Assembly: GCF_030730865.1 (NCBI RefSeq)
Contig: NZ_JAVALZ010000001.1
Span: 806,001-870,000 of the forward strand
Reading direction: 5' to 3'
Origin: Uliginosibacterium sp. 31-16
GTDB lineage: Bacteria > Pseudomonadota > Gammaproteobacteria > Burkholderiales > Rhodocyclaceae
Length of the DNA: 64,000 nucleotides
The position numbers and the translations under genes are program-made. Numbering within the stretch: the first letter of the stretch is position 1; the number at the start of each line of letters is the position of its first letter. The notes under the pieces are model-generated. The model made no database searches. It saw only the letters and a list, made by a program, of their open reading frames with translations, and was not told the origin of the DNA. Shown piece by piece: positions 25,359 to 34,427 of this stretch.

Positions 25359-26789
25359 ATGTTCATGATGCCCTACGTTACCCGTCTCACCCGTGGCAGC
25401 TTTCCGCTGGGGGTGATCCTTGTCGTGCTCACCTGCGCGATCGTGTTCTTCGGTTTCCAGTCCGGTGACGAGAAACGTTACGCACTGATGGGCGACTACT
25501 ACGCCAGCAGCGTGTTGCCAGCGGTCGAACTGCCGGCTTACGAGGCCTACCTGCGCAAGCAGGGTGAGGCCAGACAGCTCAAGCAGTTCGAGGCGCTCAA
25601 GCAAAGCCGCGCCCTGTTTCCGACCTTGCGCCTGATGCAGGCTGACGAAGTTTTCATGGGTCGCCTGCGCGCCGGCAGCATCATCACCGATGCGCACCCG
25701 CAGTTCGACGACTGGCAACGCGCCCGCCGCCAGTTCGATGCGATGGAAAAGCGCCTGTTCACCGAACGCTTCCACTTCGACACCGAACACCCCACCTGGC
25801 TCACGGCCATCAGCCACCAGTTCATGCACGGCGGCACCGGGCACATCGTCGGCAACATGATCGTGCTGATTCTGGTCGGCCCAGCGGTCGAGGCTCTGAT
25901 CGGCACCCTGCCCTTCCTCCTGCTCTTCGTCCTCGGCGGCATCGGCGCGGCGGCAGGCCACTGGCTGGCCACCCAGGGCGCGCCGGGCGGGCTGGTCGGT
26001 GCCTCTGGCGCGATTGCTGCTGTCATGGGCGCCTTTGCCGTGCTGCTGGGGCGCCGACGGATTCCTTTCTTCTACTTCGTCTTCGTCTTCTTCGACGTGA
26101 TTCGCGCACCGGCCCTGCTCGCTCTGCCGATCTGGCTGATCAACGAGGCACTGCAATTCTTCTGGCTGGGTAATGCGCAGGTGGCTTACGGTGCGCACTT
26201 CGGCGGGCTGCTTGTCGGCGCCCTGCTGGTGCTGCCGCTGCGCCGCCGGGCGCTGGAGCGCCTGCTGCCGGAAGGCGCCGAGGATACCGCCGAAGCGGCG
26301 GCCAAGCCAACTGCCGAACTGGCCATCCACGAAGCCCGCCGCCTGATGAGCAGCCAGCGTTTCGACGAGGCCCGGCGCGCATACGCGCGGGCCGCCAGTC
26401 AGGCCCGCGGCAACGCCGGCGTGCTGCGTGAATGCCTGAACGTGGCCAGACTGGCCCCGGCCAGCGCGGAATACCATGCCATCGTGGCCTGCGTACTGGC
26501 CCTGCGCGGGCAGGATGCGGCAAGCCAGGCGTTGGTGCTGGAGAGTTTTCGCGACTATCTGCAGAAGGCCAGGCCGCTGCCACAGATTGCCCCCGAGACG
26601 GCAGTCGCCCTGATCGAGCGTTTCAGCCAGACGCGCTGCCTGCCGGAGCTGGACCGCTGTGCGCGCCTGCTGCATGCCAGCGCGCCTGCCCACCCGGGGC
26701 TGGATCAGATTCTGGCGCTGGCCGTGCATGCGCTGCGCACGGCAGGCGATCCGCTACGCGCGACAGAACTGTCGAAACTGAAGGTTTAG
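25359..26789 (+). CDS. Rhomboid-family intramembrane serine protease with TPR-like tail
   Basis: 476 aa. An N-terminal membrane helix (about 14-34) precedes a roughly 110-residue periplasmic region. The rhomboid core follows, with HQFMHGGTGHIVGNM, the nucleophile Ser216 in GASG and the dyad base His280 in AHFGG. The last 170 residues are soluble helical pairs (ARRLMSSQRFDEARRAYARA) that look like tetratricopeptide repeats and probably recruit substrates. The catalytic dyad is intact, so it should be active. The start could be 25359, 25365 or 25368. Confidence 0.88.
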   Translation: MFMMPYVTRLTRGSFPLGVILVVLTCAIVFFGFQSGDEKRYALMGDYYASSVLPAVELPAYEAYLRKQGEARQLKQFEALKQSRALFPTLRLMQADEVFMGRLRAGSIITDAHPQFDDWQRARRQFDAMEKRLFTERFHFDTEHPTWLTAISHQFMHGGTGHIVGNMIVLILVGPAVEALIGTLPFLLLFVLGGIGAAAGHWLATQGAPGGLVGASGAIAAVMGAFAVLLGRRRIPFFYFVFVFFDVIRAPALLALPIWLINEALQFFWLGNAQVAYGAHFGGLLVGALLVLPLRRRALERLLPEGAEDTAEAAAKPTAELAIHEARRLMSSQRFDEARRAYARAASQARGNAGVLRECLNVARLAPASAEYHAIVACVLALRGQDAASQALVLESFRDYLQKARPLPQIAPETAVALIERFSQTRCLPELDRCARLLHASAPAHPGLDQILALAVHALRTAGDPLRATELSKLKV

Positions 26790-26806
26790 GGGTCGCACAC
26801 AGCCCC

Positions 26807-26889
26807 TCGCAGAGCCGCATGCAGCGGGCTTCTCCGGCATGCACGCCGGAAAGGTAAGCGGGGCGCGGCTCTTCAGCACACGCCCCGCC
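26807..26889. repeat. Two dyad-repeat units and terminator-like hairpin (locus 3)
   Basis: Units start at 26807 (TCGCAGA-17-TCTCCGG) and 26846 (CCGGAAA-17-TCTTCAG), 39 bp apart. The second unit merges with a stem GCGGGGCG / CGCCCCGC at 26858-26888. The first unit shares 39 of 44 aligned bases with the copy at 44429-44472, and the hairpin is nearly identical to the one at 32758-32788. It lies between the convergent rhomboid and phaC genes and may terminate both. Confidence 0.75.
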
Positions 26890-26913
26890 GGTTCCGGATG
26901 GCCTCGTCCCGCG

Positions 26914-28731
26914 CTATCGGGAGTTCTTGTCCAGCCGTGCTTTCACGTAGGAGCCGGGGGCATCTTCCAGCACCTTGAGCTTGCCCTTGAGCGGGTCCCG
27001 CGCGGCCACTTCACTGGAATCCTGCGCCTTGACCCAGGCCTGCCAGTCGGTCCACCAGGAGCCGGGCTGCTGGGTGCAGCCGGCCAGCCAGTCTTCGCTA
27101 TCTGCCGGGCGCTTGTCATCGTCGCGCACCCAGAAGCCGTACTTGTTGGCGACCGGCGGATTGACGATACCGGCAATGTGGCCGGAGCCGCCCAGCACGA
27201 AGCGCACGTTGCCGATGCGCTGGGCTCCGGCGTAGGTGCTCTTCCAGGGCGCGATGTGATCTTCAATGGTGGAGATGAAGTAGCACGGCACCTTGATCTT
27301 GCCGAGATCGATCTTGACCCCGCAGATCTCGATGCCGCCCGGCTCGCGCAGGGCATTTTCCATGTACATCTTGCGCAGATAGAAGCTGTGCATCTTGGCC
27401 GGCATGCGCGTGGAATCGGAATTCCAGTACAGCAGGTCGAAGGGGAAAGGGTCCTTGCCAAGCAGGTAGTTGTTCACCACGAAGGACCAGATCAGATCGT
27501 TGGCGCGCAGCATGTTGAAGGTGCCGGCCATCTCGGAACCTTCCAGATAGCCGCGCTCGGCCATCTTCTTCTCCAGCGCCTGCACCTGTTTCTCGTCGAT
27601 GAACACGCCCAGCTCGCCGGGCTGCGAGAAATCCAGCAGTGAGGTGAAGAAGGTCCCCGAAGCAATGCGCTTGTCTTTCTTTGCCGCCATCCAGGCCAGC
27701 GCAGTGCCGAGCAAGGTGCCGCCCAGGCAATAACCGGCAGCATTGATTTCCTTGACACCGGTCTGCTCAATCACCGCATCCACTGCGGCCAGCACGCCTT
27801 CGCTGAGGTATTCATCGAAGCCCTTGTTGGCAAGCCAGGCATCCGGATTGACCCAGCTGATCACGAACACGCTGTGCCCCTGGTCGACGGCCCACTTGAT
27901 GTAGGAATTCTTCTCGCGCAGATCCAGAACGTAGTACTTGTTGATCCATGGCGGCACGATCAGCAGCGGTCGCGTCGACACCTTGGCGGTGCTCGGCGTG
28001 TATTGCAGCAGCTGCATCAGTTCGTTCTGGAACACGACCTTGCCGGGTGTGGTGGCGACATTCTTGCCGAGTTCGAACGCCGAGGTGTCGGTCATGCGGA
28101 TGCGCAGCTTGCCGTCCCCCTCCTCCACATCGCGCAGCAGATTGTTGAAGCCCTTGATCAGGTTCTGACCATGGCTGCGCATGGTCTCCTGGAAGACCTC
28201 GGGATTGGTCAGGGCAAAATTCGAGGGGGCAATCGCGTCGATGTACTGGCGCGTGTAGAAATTGACCTTTTTCCGGGTTTCCTCGTCAAGGCCATCAACG
28301 CCGGAAACCGTGTCGTGGATATGCCGTGCGGCAATCAGGTAGCTCTGCTTGACGAAGTCGAAGAGGAAATGTTCCTGCCAGTCTTCGTGCTTGAAGCGCT
28401 TGTCGGATTTTTCAGGTGCGGCGATCGGCTCGGGCGACATGCCCCACATGCGCTGCATGGAGTGTTGCCACAGCGAAAAGTAGTCCCACACCAGATTCAT
28501 CTGGTTCTGCGCCAGCCGGTAAGGATTGGCCAGCAGCTTGTTCATCATGTCCAGAAAGGCCTGCGCCACCCCGAGTTCATCACTGGGCGGCTGGACGCCT
28601 TTTTTCACCTCCCGCTGCATGTGCTCGGTGAGCAGCTTGGAGGCGCGCTGCGCCACTTCGGCATAGGTTTTCGCCACTTCCTGCGGATCGGGCAATTCGG
28701 CCTTGGGTGCGTCAGTCGGTGCAGTTGCCAT
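26914..28731 (-). CDS. phaC: Class I poly(3-hydroxyalkanoate) synthase
   Basis: Polymerises 3-hydroxyacyl-CoA into PHA granules. 605 aa, typical class I length. N-terminal PhaC_N region, then an alpha/beta hydrolase core with the lipase-like box GYCLGG (nucleophile Cys335), catalytic Asp in TIEDHIAPW and His in GGSGHIAGIV. The C-terminal end reads PGSYVKARL, typical for class I. No phaA, phaB or phaP lies next to it. A beta-lactamase-fold gene is 34 nt upstream on the same strand. Confidence 0.96.
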   Translation of the reverse strand: MATAPTDAPKAELPDPQEVAKTYAEVAQRASKLLTEHMQREVKKGVQPPSDELGVAQAFLDMMNKLLANPYRLAQNQMNLVWDYFSLWQHSMQRMWGMSPEPIAAPEKSDKRFKHEDWQEHFLFDFVKQSYLIAARHIHDTVSGVDGLDEETRKKVNFYTRQYIDAIAPSNFALTNPEVFQETMRSHGQNLIKGFNNLLRDVEEGDGKLRIRMTDTSAFELGKNVATTPGKVVFQNELMQLLQYTPSTAKVSTRPLLIVPPWINKYYVLDLREKNSYIKWAVDQGHSVFVISWVNPDAWLANKGFDEYLSEGVLAAVDAVIEQTGVKEINAAGYCLGGTLLGTALAWMAAKKDKRIASGTFFTSLLDFSQPGELGVFIDEKQVQALEKKMAERGYLEGSEMAGTFNMLRANDLIWSFVVNNYLLGKDPFPFDLLYWNSDSTRMPAKMHSFYLRKMYMENALREPGGIEICGVKIDLGKIKVPCYFISTIEDHIAPWKSTYAGAQRIGNVRFVLGGSGHIAGIVNPPVANKYGFWVRDDDKRPADSEDWLAGCTQQPGSWWTDWQAWVKAQDSSEVAARDPLKGKLKVLEDAPGSYVKARLDKNSR

Positions 28732-28765
28732 GGAACAGACTCCTGAAAGAGCAGTTGGGGGAAAT

Positions 28766-29791
28766 TCACTTCGCTATCTGATAACGGACCGGCTCTCCGG
28801 CTTCTTCAATCCGGCGCAGCGGCCCTCTGTGCCAGAGGTGATTCAGGTGCGCAATGGTCTCGCTCATGGCGAACATCAGCTGGTGCGCGTCCAGCTCCCG
28901 CAGGAACAGGGTCTGAAGAAGATCTGCAGCACTTTGCGGGTTCCTCAGCGCCTCAAGGATTGTTGCATCCCTTTCAGCATGATGCGCGAAGAGCTGGCCT
29001 ATTCGGGCATGCAGCCCGCGGAAGGGCAGACCATGCGCCGGCAGCACCAGCGTATCGGCAGGCAGCGGCTCGAAACGGCGCAAGGAGGCAAGGAAGCGCC
29101 CGACCGAATCCTCATCCGGCATGGCCGCCGGGACGTTGATGTTGGTGGTGATGCGTGGCAGCAGCATGTCGCCGGAGATCAGCGCCCCCGCTTGCGCGCA
29201 ATACAGCGAGATGTGCTCGGGCGAATGGCCATGGCCGGCGATCGCCTGCCAGTGGCGTCCGCCAATCACCAGCACGTCACCATCAAGCAGGCGCTGGTAA
29301 TGCACTGGCAGGGTCGGCACGCCGCGGGCGTAGACATTGCCGCGTGCCGCCATCTTCACCAGGCGCTCGTCGTCCAGCCCGTGCCGGCGGAAATGCGCCA
29401 GCATTGCTGAGGATTCAAATCCGCTGGTCTGGGCGTGCAGTGCATGCGCCAGCAGGTATTCCCCCATCGCCAGCCAGACCGGCGCCCCCGTGGCGCCCGC
29501 CAGCCACTCCGCATTGCCGAGATGGTCCGGATGATAGTGCGTCACGATGATGCGCCGGATCGGACGCTCCAGCGCCTCGATCAGGGCTGTCCACGTGCCA
29601 CGCGAGGCCGGGTCGCCCAGCCCGGTATCGACGACCGCATAGCCCTCGTCATCCTCCAGCAGCCACAGGTTGATGTGGTTCAGGCTCCACGGCAGGGCGA
29701 AGCGCAGCCAGAAAACGCCCGGCACGACTTCGATGCGGGCAATGCCAACCGGCGCTTCGGTAAAAGGATGGGTGAGTGCGTGAGCAGACAT
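28766..29791 (-). CDS. Metallo-beta-lactamase-fold hydrolase
   Basis: 341 aa. Binuclear metal motif THYHPDHLGN near residue 96, further ligands in GHGHSPEHISL and ISGDMLLPRI, and a helical C-terminal tail (about 270-335). The layout matches MBL-fold hydrolases often found near PHA or acyl-CoA genes, and a thioester substrate is possible. ATG 29791 is chosen because the longer reading frame adds no recognisable sequence. Directly upstream of phaC and probably co-transcribed. Confidence 0.83.
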   Translation of the reverse strand: MSAHALTHPFTEAPVGIARIEVVPGVFWLRFALPWSLNHINLWLLEDDEGYAVVDTGLGDPASRGTWTALIEALERPIRRIIVTHYHPDHLGNAEWLAGATGAPVWLAMGEYLLAHALHAQTSGFESSAMLAHFRRHGLDDERLVKMAARGNVYARGVPTLPVHYQRLLDGDVLVIGGRHWQAIAGHGHSPEHISLYCAQAGALISGDMLLPRITTNINVPAAMPDEDSVGRFLASLRRFEPLPADTLVLPAHGLPFRGLHARIGQLFAHHAERDATILEALRNPQSAADLLQTLFLRELDAHQLMFAMSETIAHLNHLWHRGPLRRIEEAGEPVRYQIAK

Positions 29792-29943
29792 GCGGACAAC
29801 CGTGACAGTGGCTTGATGCTGATGATGCATCGCAGCATCCGGGCTTGCAACCATTGATCCTGCAACCCTACCCTTCCGGCCAGCAAGGGCACATAATCCT
29901 TCTACCGCAGTGTCATGCCACCCCGCGTTCAGAGACCACAACA

Positions 29944-30621
29944 ATGAGTAAAACCGTACTTGTGGCCGGTGCCAGTCGCGGCATCGGTCTGGAATTCGCC
30001 GTGCAATACGCCGCCGAGGGCTGGCATGTCGTGGCCGGCTGCCGCGCGCCCGAGCAAGCCAGGCGCTGGACGCCTGCCGGTGTCGATCTGCAGACCCTGG
30101 ACGTGACCAACGCCAATTCCATCGCCGCGTTGGGCTGGCATCTTGATGATGCGCCGCTGGATCTGCTGATCGTCAACGCGGGCGTCTCCGGCCCGGATAC
30201 CGGCAGCTTTGCCGCTCCTGGCGACGACGCCTTCGATACCGTCATGCACACCAACGTGCTAGGGCCGATGCGCCTGATCCAGGCCTTCGGCACGAATGTC
30301 GCGCGGGCGGGCGGAGTCATTGCGGTGATGTCGTCAAAGATGGGCTCGATCTACGAAACCACCGGTGCCGATGCGCTGGCCTATCGCGCCTCCAAGGCCG
30401 CGGCCAACATGGTGATGAAAGCCGCCGCCAACGAGTTCGGGCCACAGGGCGCCACCATCGTCAGCCTGCATCCGGGCTGGGTGCGTACCGACATGGGCGG
30501 GCCCAATGCGCAAGTCGGGGTCAGCGAATCGGTCGAAGGCCTGCGCAAGGTGATCGCCGAACTGTCCGCCGACGACAATGGCTGCTTCCTTGACTACACC
30601 GGCCGCAATCTCTCCTGGTAA
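29944..30621 (+). CDS. Short-chain dehydrogenase (C-factor-like)
   Basis: 225-aa SDR: AGASRGIGLEF at the N-terminus, NAG in IVNAGVSGPD, catalytic Ser in AVMSSKMGS and YRASKAA. The pattern (short, substrate loop LHPGWVRTDMGG) resembles the CsgA/C-factor subgroup. ATG 29944 is preferred over an upstream start that would overlap the divergent gene's promoter. It is followed after 2 nt by a DUF1289 gene. Confidence 0.87.
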   Translation: MSKTVLVAGASRGIGLEFAVQYAAEGWHVVAGCRAPEQARRWTPAGVDLQTLDVTNANSIAALGWHLDDAPLDLLIVNAGVSGPDTGSFAAPGDDAFDTVMHTNVLGPMRLIQAFGTNVARAGGVIAVMSSKMGSIYETTGADALAYRASKAAANMVMKAAANEFGPQGATIVSLHPGWVRTDMGGPNAQVGVSESVEGLRKVIAELSADDNGCFLDYTGRNLSW

Positions 30622-30623
30622 GC

Positions 30624-30827
30624 ATGGCTGCCGAACTGCCCGCCTCGCCCTGCGTGCGTGATTGCTGTCTGGATGACCGCACGGACACCTGCGTCGGCTG
30701 CTTCCGCACCCTGACTGAAATCACCGGCTGGCACACCGCTGACGCGGCAGAGCGCGAGGCCATCCTGGCCCGTTGCGAGCAGCGTCGCTGCGCTCACGAA
30801 GCACAGCAAAGAGCCCTGCGGCGCTGA
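30624..30827 (+). CDS. DUF1289 small cysteine-rich protein
   Basis: 67 aa with the family motif SPCVRDCCLDDRTDTCVGCF, followed by LTEITGWHTADAAERE. The conserved Cys residues may bind metal or an Fe-S cluster; function unknown. Separated from the SDR by 2 nt, so co-transcribed. Confidence 0.88.
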   Translation: MAAELPASPCVRDCCLDDRTDTCVGCFRTLTEITGWHTADAAEREAILARCEQRRCAHEAQQRALRR

Positions 30828-30885
30828 TTTTCGCTATCCTTCGCACTGAAGCCGGTTCTCTCGCCCGGCGGCAAAGCACCCCAGC

Positions 30886-31746
30886 ATGCAACTCACCCTG
30901 ATCAGCGGCCTCTCCGGCTCCGGCAAGAGCATCGCCCTCAAACTGCTCGAAGACACCGGTTACTACTGCGTCGACAACCTGCCGGCAACCCTGCTGCCAC
31001 AGCTCGTAGCCCAGCTCCAGGCCGAAGGCTACAAGCGTGTCGGCGTGGCCATGGATGTGCGTTCCGGTGCCAGCATCGAAGCGCTGCCGGAAATCATCGC
31101 GCAGGTGCGCGAACAGGTGCGTGACCTGCGTTTCATCTTCCTCGATGCGCGCGACGAGGCCCTGATTGCACGCTATTCCGAGTCCCGCCGCCGCCATCCA
31201 TTGGCCGAAGAACACACCACCTTGCAGGAAGCCATCAGCCGCGAACGCCACCTGCTCACCCGGATCGCCGAGATCGGCCAGCGCATCGACACCAGCGCCC
31301 TGCATCCGAATGTGCTGCGTGCCTGGATCCGCGAACTGATCGAATCCGCCCCGAGCGCCGGACCAACCCTGCTGTTCCAGTCCTTCGGTTTCAAGCACGG
31401 TCTGCCGGTGGATGCAGATTTCGTGTTCGACGTGCGCTGCCTGCCCAACCCCTTCTACGACCCGGCCCTGCGCAGCCTGACCGGGCTGGATCAACCGGTC
31501 ATCGAGTTCATGCAGGCCTCCGACGACGCCCTGCGCATGGCACAGGACATCCGCAAATTCATTGCCGACTGGCTGCCCGCCTTCTGCCACGACGGGCGCA
31601 GCTACTTCACCGTTGCCATTGGTTGCACTGGCGGCCAGCACCGCTCGGTGTATCTGGCCGAATGGCTGGCGCGCGAATTCGCCGGGCAAGCCAAGGTGAT
31701 GGTGCGCCATCGCTCGCTCGACGCCGGGCTGAAGAAGTCCGCCTGA
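30886..31746 (+). CDS. rapZ: RNase adapter / nucleotide-binding protein RapZ
   Basis: 286 aa. Walker A GLSGSGKS at residues 6-13, and a C-terminal domain with LFQSFGFKHGLPVDADFVFD and IGCTGGQHRSVYLAEWLA, which in E. coli binds small RNAs and GlcN6P and steers RNase E. In many betaproteobacteria rapZ follows hprK; here DUF1289 precedes it and no PTS gene is visible. The last codons and the stop codon lie inside a dyad-repeat unit. Confidence 0.93.
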   Translation: MQLTLISGLSGSGKSIALKLLEDTGYYCVDNLPATLLPQLVAQLQAEGYKRVGVAMDVRSGASIEALPEIIAQVREQVRDLRFIFLDARDEALIARYSESRRRHPLAEEHTTLQEAISRERHLLTRIAEIGQRIDTSALHPNVLRAWIRELIESAPSAGPTLLFQSFGFKHGLPVDADFVFDVRCLPNPFYDPALRSLTGLDQPVIEFMQASDDALRMAQDIRKFIADWLPAFCHDGRSYFTVAIGCTGGQHRSVYLAEWLAREFAGQAKVMVRHRSLDAGLKKSA

Positions 31747-31759
31747 CGCGACTCTCCGG
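31729..31759. repeat. Dyad-repeat unit spanning the rapZ stop codon (locus 4)
   Basis: CTGAAGA at 31729-31735, 17 nt, TCTCCGG at 31753-31759: a full match to the arm consensus. It is followed by GCATGC, as in other copies. The left arm encodes Leu-Lys-Lys near the RapZ C-terminus. Loop comparison suggests reverse orientation. The GCATGC also contains the start codon of the next gene. Confidence 0.65.
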
Positions 31760-31761
31760 GC

Positions 31762-32145
31762 ATGCATTTGCGTCAATGGCTCCTGCTTCTGCGCCCCGGC
31801 GACTACGCTGTCGTGCTGGCCGCCATTGCCGCCACCCTCGCCGCCGGGCTGAGCCTGTGGGGGCCGGACCTGCCGACCACCGCCGTGATCCGCGCGGCAG
31901 GCCAGACGGTGGCCAGCCTGCCACTGGATCGCCCGGGCGTGTTCGATGTCAAAGGTCCGCTCGGCACCACCCATATCGAGGTGCAACCGGGCCGCGCCCG
32001 TGTCGCGTCGGACCCCGGTCCGCGCCAGTATTGCGTAAAGCAGGGCTGGCTGACGCGCAGCGGCGCCGCCGCGATCTGCGCGCCGAACGAAGTCAGCCTG
32101 CAGTTGCAGGGCCGGCGTGAAGCCTACGATTCAATGAGTTACTGA
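31762..32145 (+). CDS. NusG domain II-containing protein
   Basis: 127 aa: one N-terminal membrane segment (DYAVVLAAIAATLAAGLSLW), then a NusG-II-like beta domain (FDVKGPLGTTHIEVQPGRAR, CVKQGWL, AICAPNEVSLQL). Such proteins pair with Gx transporters and are often near ApbE or Rnf genes, which are not seen here. The stop codon overlaps the next start (TGATG). Confidence 0.85.
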   Translation: MHLRQWLLLLRPGDYAVVLAAIAATLAAGLSLWGPDLPTTAVIRAAGQTVASLPLDRPGVFDVKGPLGTTHIEVQPGRARVASDPGPRQYCVKQGWLTRSGAAAICAPNEVSLQLQGRREAYDSMSY

Positions 32146-32660
32146 TGACCGAGCCGGTGCTGATCCGTGCCGATGCTTCCGACCACCGCGTGGCCCGCTA
32201 CGCCGCGGCGGCCATCGTCCTGTCGATCGCCGAGGCGGCGATCCCCACCCCGCTGCCGGGGGTCAAGCCGGGGCTGGCAAACATCATCGTGCTGCTGGTG
32301 CTGCTGCGCCACGGCTGGTCCGAAGCTGCCTGGGTCGCCCTGCTGCGCGTATTCGCCGCCAGCCTGCTGCTCGGCCAGCTGTTTGCGCCAGGTTTCTTCC
32401 TGAGTCTGACCGGCACACTGACAACCCTGGCGTTGCTGGCTGCCGCCGTGCATCTGCCGCGCCGCTGGTTCGGCCCGGTCAGTCTGTCGGTGCTCGCGGC
32501 CTTTGCCCACATCGGCGGGCAGATGCTGCTGGCGCGCGTCTGGCTGGTGCCGCATGAAGGACTGTGGGGACTGTGGCCGGTGTTTTCCGCCACGGCCACG
32601 TTGTTTGGCACGATCAACGGCCTGATCACGGCCAAACTGCTGCAGGACCAGCGCCAGTAG
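32145..32660 (+). CDS. Gx transporter family membrane protein
   Basis: 171 aa with five or six hydrophobic segments and the family pattern IPTPLPGVKPGLANIIVLLV near residue 27. Historically annotated as heptaprenyl diphosphate synthase component I; the present view is an ECF-like or redox-linked membrane subunit of unknown substrate. It is coupled to the NusG-II gene. A dyad-repeat array starts 4 nt after its stop codon. Confidence 0.85.
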   Translation: MTEPVLIRADASDHRVARYAAAAIVLSIAEAAIPTPLPGVKPGLANIIVLLVLLRHGWSEAAWVALLRVFAASLLLGQLFAPGFFLSLTGTLTTLALLAAAVHLPRRWFGPVSLSVLAAFAHIGGQMLLARVWLVPHEGLWGLWPVFSATATLFGTINGLITAKLLQDQRQ

Positions 32661-32664
32661 GTCT

Positions 32665-32788
32665 TCGCAAACCCGCATCTGGCGGACATCTCGCGGCATG
32701 TCTCGTGAAAACCCGCGAAAACATTACGTCTTCACGCACCCCGTCCGTCAACGCAAACGGGGCGTGGCTCTTCAGCACGCGCCCCGTC
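32665..32788. repeat. Three-unit dyad-repeat array with terminator-like hairpin (locus 5)
   Basis: Units start at 32665, 32705 and 32745, exactly 40 bp apart: TCGCAAA/TCTCGCG, GTGAAAA/TCTTCAC, CCGTCAA/TCTTCAG. The first unit resembles those at 26807 and 44436, including the GCATG that follows. The last unit merges into a GC hairpin, ACGGGGCG / CGCCCCGT (32757-32787), which probably terminates both convergent genes. Confidence 0.7.
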
Positions 32789-32804
32789 AGGTATTTCTCC
32801 AGAA

Positions 32805-34427
32805 TCAGCCGTCGATGCCCTGGCTGGCCAGATATTCCTCATAGGTGCCACGGTAGTCGATGATCTGCCCGTCTTCCTTGATTTCAAGAATGCGGGTCGC
32901 CAGCGAATCGACAAACTCGCGGTCATGCGAGACGAAGATCAGCGTGCCGCCGAAATCCATCACGCCGGAATTCAGCGACTCGATCGACTCCATGTCCAGG
33001 TGATTCGTCGGTTCATCCAGCAGCACCACGTTCTTGCGCTGGAGCATCAGGCGACCAAAGAGCATGCGGCCCTGTTCGCCCCCGGAAATCACCTTGACGG
33101 ATTTCTTCACGTCGTCGCCCTTGAACAGCAGGCGGCCGAGCGTGCCACGGATCAGGGTTTCGGCGTCGTCGCCTTCGTAACCGCCTTCACGCACGTAGCC
33201 GGAGATCCAGTCGGTGAGGCTTTCGTCGACCTCGAAATCCTTGGCGTGATCCTGCGCGTAGTAGCCGAGCTTGGCCTTTTCGGCCCACTTGATCGTGCCC
33301 GAAGTCGGGGTGAGCTCGCCCACCAGCAGTTTCATCAGCGTGGTCTTGCCGACGCCGTTCTCGCCGATGATCGCCACGCGATCGCCGGCATCGAAGGTCA
33401 CGGTGAGCTTGTTGATGATCTTGCGGCCCGACTCATAGGCAAAGGACAGGTTCTCGATCTCCACGGCCTGACGGTGCAGTTTTTCCTTCTCGTCGAAGTC
33501 AAAGCGGATCCACGGATACTGGCGTGATGAGGGCTTGAAGTCCTCGATCTTGATCTTCTCGATCTGCTTGGCACGGCTGGTGGCCTGACGCGCCTTGGAC
33601 TTGTTGGCCGAGAAACGGCGCACGAATTCCTGCAACTCGGCGACCTTTTCCTTGGCACGCGCATTGTCGCGCGACTGCTGTTCGCGGGCCTGCTGGGCGG
33701 CTTCCGTGTAGTCATCCCAGTTGCCGGGATAAGTCTGGATGCGGCCGTAGTCCAGATCGGCCATGTGCGTGCATACCTGATTCAGGAAGTGGCGGTCGTG
33801 GCTGATGATGATCATCGTGCTGTTGCGGTTGTTCAGTACGTGTTCCAGCCAGCGGATGGTGTTGATGTCGAGGTTGTTCGTCGGTTCATCCAGCAGCAGG
33901 ATGTCCGGGTTCGAGAACAGCGCCTGACACAGCAGCACGCGCAGCTTCCAGCCCGGCGCCACTTCGCGCATCGGGCCATTGTGCTGGCTGGTCGGAATGC
34001 CCACGCCCAGCAGCAGCTCACCCGCACGCGCTTCGGCGGTGTAACCGTCGTACTCGGCGAAGTGGTGCTCCAGTTCGGCCGCGTGCATGTAGTCGTCTTC
34101 GGTCGCCTCGGGATTGGCGTAGATCGCATCCTTCTCCTGCATGCAGGCCCACATCTGCTCGTGGCCCATCATCACCACGTCGAGCACGCGCACGTCTTCA
34201 TACGCGAACTGATCCTGGCGCAGGAAAGCCATGCGCTCACCCGAATCCAGCGCCACGTTGCCACCTGAAGGCTCCAGCACGCCGGCCAGAATCTTCATGA
34301 AGGTCGACTTGCCGGCACCGTTGGCACCGATCAGGCCATAGCGATTGCCGTCGCCGAACTTGATGGAAACGTTTTCAAACAGGGGCTTGGCCCCGAACTG
34401 CATGGTGATGTTGTTGGCGATGAGCAC
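32805..34427 (-). CDS. ABC-F family ATPase (YbiT/Uup type)
   Basis: 540 aa with two ABC cassettes and no membrane domain: Walker A GANGAGKS and GENGVGKT, signature [11 protein letters not shown] in the second cassette and a divergent [12 protein letters not shown] in the first, Walker [12 protein letters not shown] and [11 protein letters not shown]. The interdomain linker is the charged helix that reaches the ribosomal P site in ABC-F proteins. The sequence is close to E. coli YbiT throughout. Start chosen at GTG 34427, preceded by AGGGA; the longer frame adds a Cys-rich leader without similarity. Confidence 0.92.
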   Translation of the reverse strand: MLIANNITMQFGAKPLFENVSIKFGDGNRYGLIGANGAGKSTFMKILAGVLEPSGGNVALDSGERMAFLRQDQFAYEDVRVLDVVMMGHEQMWACMQEKDAIYANPEATEDDYMHAAELEHHFAEYDGYTAEARAGELLLGVGIPTSQHNGPMREVAPGWKLRVLLCQALFSNPDILLLDEPTNNLDINTIRWLEHVLNNRNSTMIIISHDRHFLNQVCTHMADLDYGRIQTYPGNWDDYTEAAQQAREQQSRDNARAKEKVAELQEFVRRFSANKSKARQATSRAKQIEKIKIEDFKPSSRQYPWIRFDFDEKEKLHRQAVEIENLSFAYESGRKIINKLTVTFDAGDRVAIIGENGVGKTTLMKLLVGELTPTSGTIKWAEKAKLGYYAQDHAKDFEVDESLTDWISGYVREGGYEGDDAETLIRGTLGRLLFKGDDVKKSVKVISGGEQGRMLFGRLMLQRKNVVLLDEPTNHLDMESIESLNSGVMDFGGTLIFVSHDREFVDSLATRILEIKEDGQIIDYRGTYEEYLASQGIDG

